NCBI GenBank assembly: GCA_014773175.1
Contig: VXCM01000805.1
Location: 18,508 to 82,507, forward strand
Direction of reading: 5' to 3'
DNA from: Lucifuga dentata
Lineage: Eukaryota; Chordata; Actinopteri; Ophidiiformes; Bythitidae
DNA: 64,000 nt
Part shown: positions 57,987 to 64,000 of the stretch, piece after piece
Numbering within the stretch: position 1 is the first letter of the stretch
Layout of the letters: each line of letters begins with the position of its first letter
Translations under genes and position numbers: made by a program
The notes under the pieces: generated by a model
Database searches by the model: none
Told to the model about the DNA's origin: nothing
Seen by the model: the letters and a program-made list of their open reading frames with translations, nothing else

Positions 57987-59430
57987 GTGTCATTGCATGT
58001 CCTTGGGTCCTGAGCAATAAACCTGCTGAATATCAACTTCATATGGTGCCGGGTTCTAGAGATGTTGGTGCTACAGACAGACAGACAGCTGCCTAGTCTG
58101 TAGTCTAGCCTGTAGTTGGATGCTTGTATGGAGTATGATGTCTTCCTGCTCAAGGGGCAGGATCTCATTCACAGTCCACTTTACCAACTTGCCAATGGGC
58201 ATTTTAGACATGGCTGCCTAGCAATATGTACCACAGATCCTCTCTGTTACCACACAAAGCTATCACTTGCTTTCTGTAAACCCCTCTGAAAGAATCAGAT
58301 GTCTAATAGCCATGCCAGCCATACACATTAAGCTACATAAATGCTTAGGGCCCCATGATTCCAAGGGGCCCTAGCAAGACAATTTACTTGAAAGCATGAA
58401 GCTATTGACTTTGTCAGTATCTTTCTGAATGTATGGGTCTAGGCCAGTACTTCAATCAAACCCCCGTGTGAAGAAAAAGAAAAAAAAGACTTGAGTGCCA
58501 GTGTAAGAAAAAGAAAAGAGCATGATAAAGATTAGCATTCCAGAGTTTGAAATTTGGTGGGTAGGGGGGTTCAATTATAGAATTGTTTAGGGCTCCCAAA
58601 TTGCTTGGGCCAGCCCTATTTGGCATCCTTTGGCAGTAAATTTGAGCTTTTTGTTTTGTTTTGTTTTGTTTTTACAGAGTTTGTTCAGCTGCTTGTTGTT
58701 ACTTTCAATTAGCTTATATTTGTTTTAATTACATGCCTCTTTTTGTATGAAGCATGGTATGTGACTAACCATAGGATACAAATAATAGAAGTATTACTCA
58801 GCTCTATCACAATCTATTCCTTGCTTGTCATGCCTTGGCGCTATCTTCTGTTGGCATGGCAACAATTGGTGAGCTCAGGTGAATGGGGAGTTTCATGTGT
58901 CTGACCCAGTCACCTGCCAGGCTTGGCACAGTTCATGGAAATCTGAGAAAGGAGAAATGATGGGCCTATTGTTGAGTGACATGCCTATTCTTTTCCTTCA
59001 GCTGTCCCCAGGCAAATCAATTTATTCCAGGCTATTCCACAGAAAAAGTGTCATGACTCTCATGAGTCTTTGTGTCTGTCCATCAGGCTAGGCTGAAATG
59101 ATAAATTCCAGTTTAATCTGAACTAAATCATACAATCTGTTTGCGTGGCTGTGTGCTCTCATTTTGAAATACACAATTGTGATGAAATACACAGTTTCTA
59201 TATGCACGCTTATGTCTTATCTAGCCAATTATGTGCTCCCATTGCATCATGCACAGTATTTGAATGACAGGTAATTATGTTTGCATCTGCTTTGGTCTCA
59301 CTAACTGTCCATTGCTGTTACTTAGTGGAGTTGCCCTTCAACCATTATCACGTCGGCACATTAAGATGAGGAGGCATTAGCAGCATCTATTTCAAACACT
59401 GTTATCAGCAATGGTGCCTCTCTGTCTCTG

Positions 59431-59462
59431 TCTCCTCCTCCTCCTCCTCCTCCTCCTCCTCC
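59431..59462. repeat. (TCC)n trinucleotide repeat
   Basis: About ten uninterrupted CTC/TCC units. Confidence 0.95.
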
Positions 59463-62368
59463 ATCCCTCGTACTGTGCCCTCACATTCTGTCTGCCATCT
59501 CTCAGAATATGCAGTGTCTTAAACATCAACATTATTTCTTTAATAGTCTGTCGTAATGCTTTTTGCTCTTAGCTTCAAACCCAGGGAGGTCAGAGTATAG
59601 GGTCAGTGGGAGAGTATGTCTCATTCAAGGACGTGAAGGGAAGGGAATCATGAGAGCTTGAGCCTTACATATGGTGGACAGTTTTCTTAGTCACACCCTG
59701 CTGCCCATATACAGTACAGCCTCCTGTAGAGTCCAGTGGGAGGGGAATTACCAGCTTCCAAATGGCTGAATCCTTTCTGATTCAAAGTAGGCAAAATCAC
59801 AAAAGGTCTTGCAGTACTTTTATTGCACATGTACTTTTCTTGTAGGTCTTGTATGACATGAAAGATAAAAAAAAAAAACATGTTTAAAGTTTACATAGTG
59901 TCCTTCCATGGCAGCAACGATACGTCGAAATTGTCACAACATCTAGATTTGTAGTAACTGTCTCTGATTCTGCTTGTTCTTTCTTTCTCACCTTTTTATT
60001 GTCTTGTTTTCACTTGTTTGGAGTGCAGCATTTATAGGTATACTGCACGAGTATAGCTCAAGCAGAGTTAAACTGTCAGTCACGGAAAAGAATCCAAGAT
60101 TTAATTTCAAACTGACTTTTCCTATTTCTAAACTTATTGGCAAGGTGTTGTCCATGGGAGACTCATTAAACAACATTTGTAGCAATGATTTGACCCAGAT
60201 TTGGGCTAGTTACTGTGGAGCTTTGCACACTGACAGTTGCGTAAGCAGTAGGTCGCTTACACACACACACACACACCAAGTCGATTTCTGCACACCTAAT
60301 CACCAGATAAACAGAACTTTGGATCTTGTTTTTAGTCTGTATTACAGTGATGGTTGGTTCCTTTGTCTTTTTCCATTGTGGCACAATTGCAGAGTTTGTT
60401 CAAGATACATTTGCATGCAAAAAAAAAAAAAAAAAAANAAAAAAAAAAAAAAATCACTGATAAGCCATTAACATGACAGCCGAGGACACAGAGGTGCTGT
60501 GTGTGCACCTTGTCGGATCTTAATCATATCTGTGTGGGTGAGCTGTTTCCTTTTGTTTCACTAGTTCTCTTCTGGTGATAAATCAGATGTCTCACAACTG
60601 TACAGTTCATTAATTCTGTCAAAGCCTGGGACTCTTGTGACCCTTCTAACATGCTGCTTTGGTCACACAAACACAATTACACATACAAACAGATACACAC
60701 ATTAGGAATTTAAAAAATGGTTGTTATTTTCCAGTTGTTTAATTTCAGTCCTGAAAAGTTGTCATAACGACACTGGGAACTACTGAAGGGAAAAAATCTT
60801 AGAAATAATAAAAACTAGTCATTGGGGGAAAATAAAACTACTGACTAATATGAGAAGAGCCGTCAACCATAAAAATTAACAAGCCAACATTTTCAGAATG
60901 ACCCAGCAATTAAATGGCAGGCATTTACTGCATGAATTAACACCTTAGACGTAAGGAGATGCTGTTATTTAGAGCAAATTGGGCTTGTGATGATGGGTCT
61001 CTAATAGCAGAACAGAGACAATGAGGGGGGTGAAGAATTGACTGAAAAGATCAGACAGAAAACAGAAGGCAGTCTGCAGCATTTCTGCACGTGCTGATAT
61101 CCACAGTCTGGCATCTGCAATCAACCACTGGAGTTATTTTACATTTGGTAATGTTTTGGAGCACCATGGGGGACAACGTCGTGTTACGATCCTGGATGTT
61201 GATCAGTGCAAATACCAGCCACACTATTCAAGGGAGAATATTTTATAGTTAACAGCAAATTAAATAAATAAAACAAGACAATTTACATCCATCTATTATG
61301 TGATAACATTAACCTGTATCACCTGTAGAATCAAAATCTCAGTCAAATAATGTTATTATTTGTTTGAGCTGATGCATACAGCGGGGTAGAACTGTTGTGA
61401 ATGGAGAGACTCAACATTTCCACTCACACAATAGCATTGTTACTGGGAGTTGAAGAATAAGCACCCAGAATTGAAGCCATCATTTCTAACAAGAATAATC
61501 AAGCTTCTCTGGTACGAGACAATTGCATCGTTATTGTAATCACCATTCCAACACTCATTTTCCTCTGCCTTCCTCTTGGGCCTACTTTGAGAAATTGAAA
61601 TGTTTCTGATGGAGACAGAAGTGTTAAGATTATCAAGGCAATTGTATGATGCTGTATCAGCTTGTGGATAGAAGTATTCAGTATTAATTCTGAAGTTATT
61701 GTTGTGTTTTATGAAAAATGACAGTATAAATGTTCATATTTCAGTCATGGCACCTTCAAACAGATGATTTAAAAGTGAGAAGTTATATTTTTTTTCTTGG
61801 GATTATTGTGGTAGTTTCTTGTATTCTTGTATATAGTGTTATTGTTTATAGTGCACATTGATCCCAGAGAAACACTCTCTCATTCTGCCTTGCACATAGA
61901 TGTATGCTAAAATGGCACTTGATTTGATTTGATAATTGTATGATAATCTCCTCATTGTCTTTGTGAGCAGGCAGTTATTTGTGATGTTATTTGCTTTTTG
62001 ATGAGCCCCTTAATCCCACAAATGAAGCATGCTAATTAAAATTACATTTCCACAGCTCATGCTATTTCTCTCTTTTTATTTGGACATAGTTTCAGCCCAT
62101 TATAAATTCCCAAAGGGTTCTCTCTCTCTCTCTCTCTCTNCCCCCCCATATCTTGCCTATCATTTATCTCCTGCAAGCTTTGCTGACTGAGTCATTCATA
62201 TTTCAAATCTCATCTCTCAGTGAAATATGAGTATTGTCTGCATTCTGGAGGCAGCAGATTTCCCACACCTGAATACATTCCGGATCCACTCCCCCCATCT
62301 CTGCCCATCATTTGCAGACTTAATTTGTTTGAGCATGGCTACATATTACCTTGCTCAATTCTCTACAC

Positions 62369-62500
62369 CAGTGGTTCTGAAACTTTTTGAGCCAAATCCT
62401 ACCTCTCAAACCATAACTTCTACTGTACATACCACCTTACCAGCAAGTCACCAAATCTTTAGAAAAGTAATAGAAATACCTGATCTGTGCAATATATATG
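62369..62500 (+). mobile_element. hAT-like transposon end (one side only)
   Basis: CCAGTGGTTCTGAAACTTTT followed by GAGCCAAATCCTACCTCTCA matches the familiar CAGTGGTTCTCAAACTTTTT terminus of non-autonomous hAT elements. I could not find the matching right end within 500 bases. Confidence 0.5.
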
Positions 62501-63525
62501 TAAGTATGCCTGGTCCAAACAACATTTGAAACTAATCTTCATGTAAGAAGACAAAATGGATTCCAGATACAATAATATCTGCAATAATATTCTGTGGGAG
62601 CTGATTAGATTGATTTTGCCTGCAGCAGTGGTGCGTCCCAAGTGAGAAGACATCCTGATCCACAGCTAACAGATTGGATGGAGCAGAGAAAAGTGAAAGG
62701 AAAGTTACTTTTCCTTCTCTGTCCCAGGAGGATGGTTGTATTTTCACTACTGCAGAGACTTATAAAGCATCAGCCTTGTTTCTGCTCCTGTTGGAGAGGA
62801 AAGTTACAGCACTCATCCCTCTCTCTTCCTGTCAATGCAACGACCTGCTTGTCAGCAGGACACAAGACAAATCAATGAGAACATCTTCGATGAGCTGAGG
62901 TTGCCTACGTCCAACCAGCAAGATATCAAGACATAAGATTCTAAACCTCCACTGAAACAGACCCCAGTGGAGATATTGGGAGTCCTCTGCTTTAGCTCTT
63001 CTTATAATAGACAGCTTTGGAGTTTATTTTGTGATGACGGTGACGTTCAGAGCTCAAGCCTTATCCAGGTCTGTCATTATCATCATATTTTACTGTGTGA
63101 GATCAGTTGTGTCTGTTTGTCATGATGCAAAGAAAATTTACAGTTTCACTTACTTGTTTGTGTTGTCCTAGTTTTCCTGTGCCAGGTCTGTGGGGTTTGT
63201 ACTGAAGCCTGACAAGCCTGGATGAGTTCACTAAAGCACAACCTCATCTCTAATCTTTCATCTTGACAGAGAGTCATCTCAAGAACTTTAAATCCTCCTT
63301 CTTTATCACTGGCACCAGGCTGGACCCCTTTCTAACCCTTTTTCACGTTCTACTGCACACAAGCGTCTCCCATGTGCAACAGTTCACATAATCTCAGTGG
63401 ATAAATCATATAATGATACCCTGCAGCATGGTGAACCTCCCTGATTTATATAATACTACACAAAAATCTTCACTACTGGCCATATTGGTGAGATATTTTG
63501 TTTTATTTAAATGTTGTTTTATACA

Positions 63526-63563
63526 AAATATCTACTTTAACAATATTGTTAAAGTAGATATTT
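63526..63563. repeat. Perfect 38-bp palindrome
   Basis: AAATATCTACTTTAACAAT is followed directly by its exact reverse complement, with no spacer. Confidence 0.95.
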
Positions 63564-63934
63564 GTGCATGCTGTAGTTTGTTGTATTGAGTATCTGCAAT
63601 GCCCATGGATGGAGGGTAGAAGCTAGCCCACATGGCATGACATTAGCCACCTCTGAGCTATTTCCTGTGTAATGACAAATAACACAAGTAAATACCACAT
63701 GGAGCTGTGTACAAGAAGTCATATATTCATCATGGAGGGTAAAGTGTGTGATGATCCAAGGAAACGCAATGTGCAACCTGACATGAGTTACATTTGTATG
63801 TATTGAATCCTCCATATACAGTAAATCATATTTTAATTTCTTATATGCAACATTCCCACAGCATCATTCACTTATTCGTCATGCAACATATAAAATTGGA
63901 TTTGGCTTCATTTGTGTCAACATCTCAAATTATT

Positions 63935-64000
63935 TTCTCTTCTTCTTCTTTTCCTTTCGGCTTTCCCTTCAGGGGTCACCACAGCGAATCATCTGCCTCC
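63935..64000 (+). mobile_element. Teleost dispersed repeat, cut by the window edge
   Basis: TTTTCCTTTCGGCTTTCCC then TTCAGGGGTCACCACAGCGA and ATCATCTGCCTCC match a very abundant fish repeat (usually GGGGTCGCCACAGCGAATCA). The class is not certain from memory. Confidence 0.6.

Larger units (their letters stand above)
57361..64000. other. Gene-free right flank
   Basis: 6.6 kb without a recognisable exon. It contains a GC-richer block with a one-N duplication (57750-58080), a TTTTG run at 58651-58672, a (TCC)n run, poly-A with one N (60438), a hAT-like terminus (62369), a 38-bp palindrome (63526) and a teleost dispersed repeat at the edge. Blocks at 59200-59400 and 61980-62110 are candidate conserved non-coding elements. 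Confidence 0.6.

Noticed and set aside
57700..58080. Possible solo LTR (GC-richer block with AATAAA at 58016)
   Set aside because: No TG...CA termini, target duplication or primer-binding site could be identified, and the block is confused by a 67-bp artefact.
58170..58620. Transposon remnant suggested by GGGGCCCTA and GGGCCAGCCC motifs
   Set aside because: The similarity to known repeat ends is too vague to support without a repeat library.

Overview
The window is nuclear DNA of a ray-finned (teleost) fish. Coding exons are small and separated by large AT-rich introns with GT-AG boundaries. Dinucleotide microsatellites are abundant, and teleost-type dispersed repeats (hAT, non-LTR, tRNA-SINE-like, MITE) lie between genes. 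I see no operons, phage, CRISPR arrays or rRNA/tRNA genes. The species cannot be named from the sequence alone.

Three protein-coding genes are supported. (1) Minus strand, left end: the first coding exon of reelin (reln), 2449-2701. Intron 1 runs off the left edge and the 5' UTR/promoter lies to the right. (2) Plus strand, centre: lhfpl3, a four-helix tetraspan of the LHFPL family. Exon 1 is at 29089-29515, exon 2 at 44398-44634, and a very short terminal coding piece is inferred at 48093-48097, followed by a 3' UTR with a good poly(A) signal. (3) Plus strand, right: a complete seven-exon TRIM E3 ubiquitin ligase gene at 50113-55466. It encodes 754 aa as RING, Ser/Pro-rich linker, two B-boxes, coiled coil and PRY-SPRY. 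All its exon phases join in frame, and the 96-bp and 23-bp exons are typical of B30.2-type TRIM genes.

Layout: 1-3110 reln intron, exon and promoter; 3.1-28.4 kb reln-lhfpl3 intergenic interval (microsatellites, an RTE-like repeat, a degraded BED-finger hAT element, a cluster of inverted repeats, a SINE-like fragment and one unidentified open frame); 28.4-48.4 kb lhfpl3, with a degraded LINE in intron 1 and a MITE in intron 2; 50.0-57.4 kb the TRIM gene, with a second MITE of the same family in intron 5; 57.4-64 kb gene-free with repeats.

The reln/lhfpl3 pair matches the neighbourhood of RELN and LHFPL3 on human 7q22. The TRIM gene is a different functional class (ubiquitin ligase, possibly antiviral) and probably reflects lineage-specific insertion or expansion. 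The genes do not form a pathway. I found no convincing new multi-gene system. The most unusual items are the TRIM protein's RING spacing and disordered linker, the MITE family with about 95-bp inverted ends, several perfect palindromes, and a set of one-N gaps flanked by 61-67 bp duplications that look like assembly errors.
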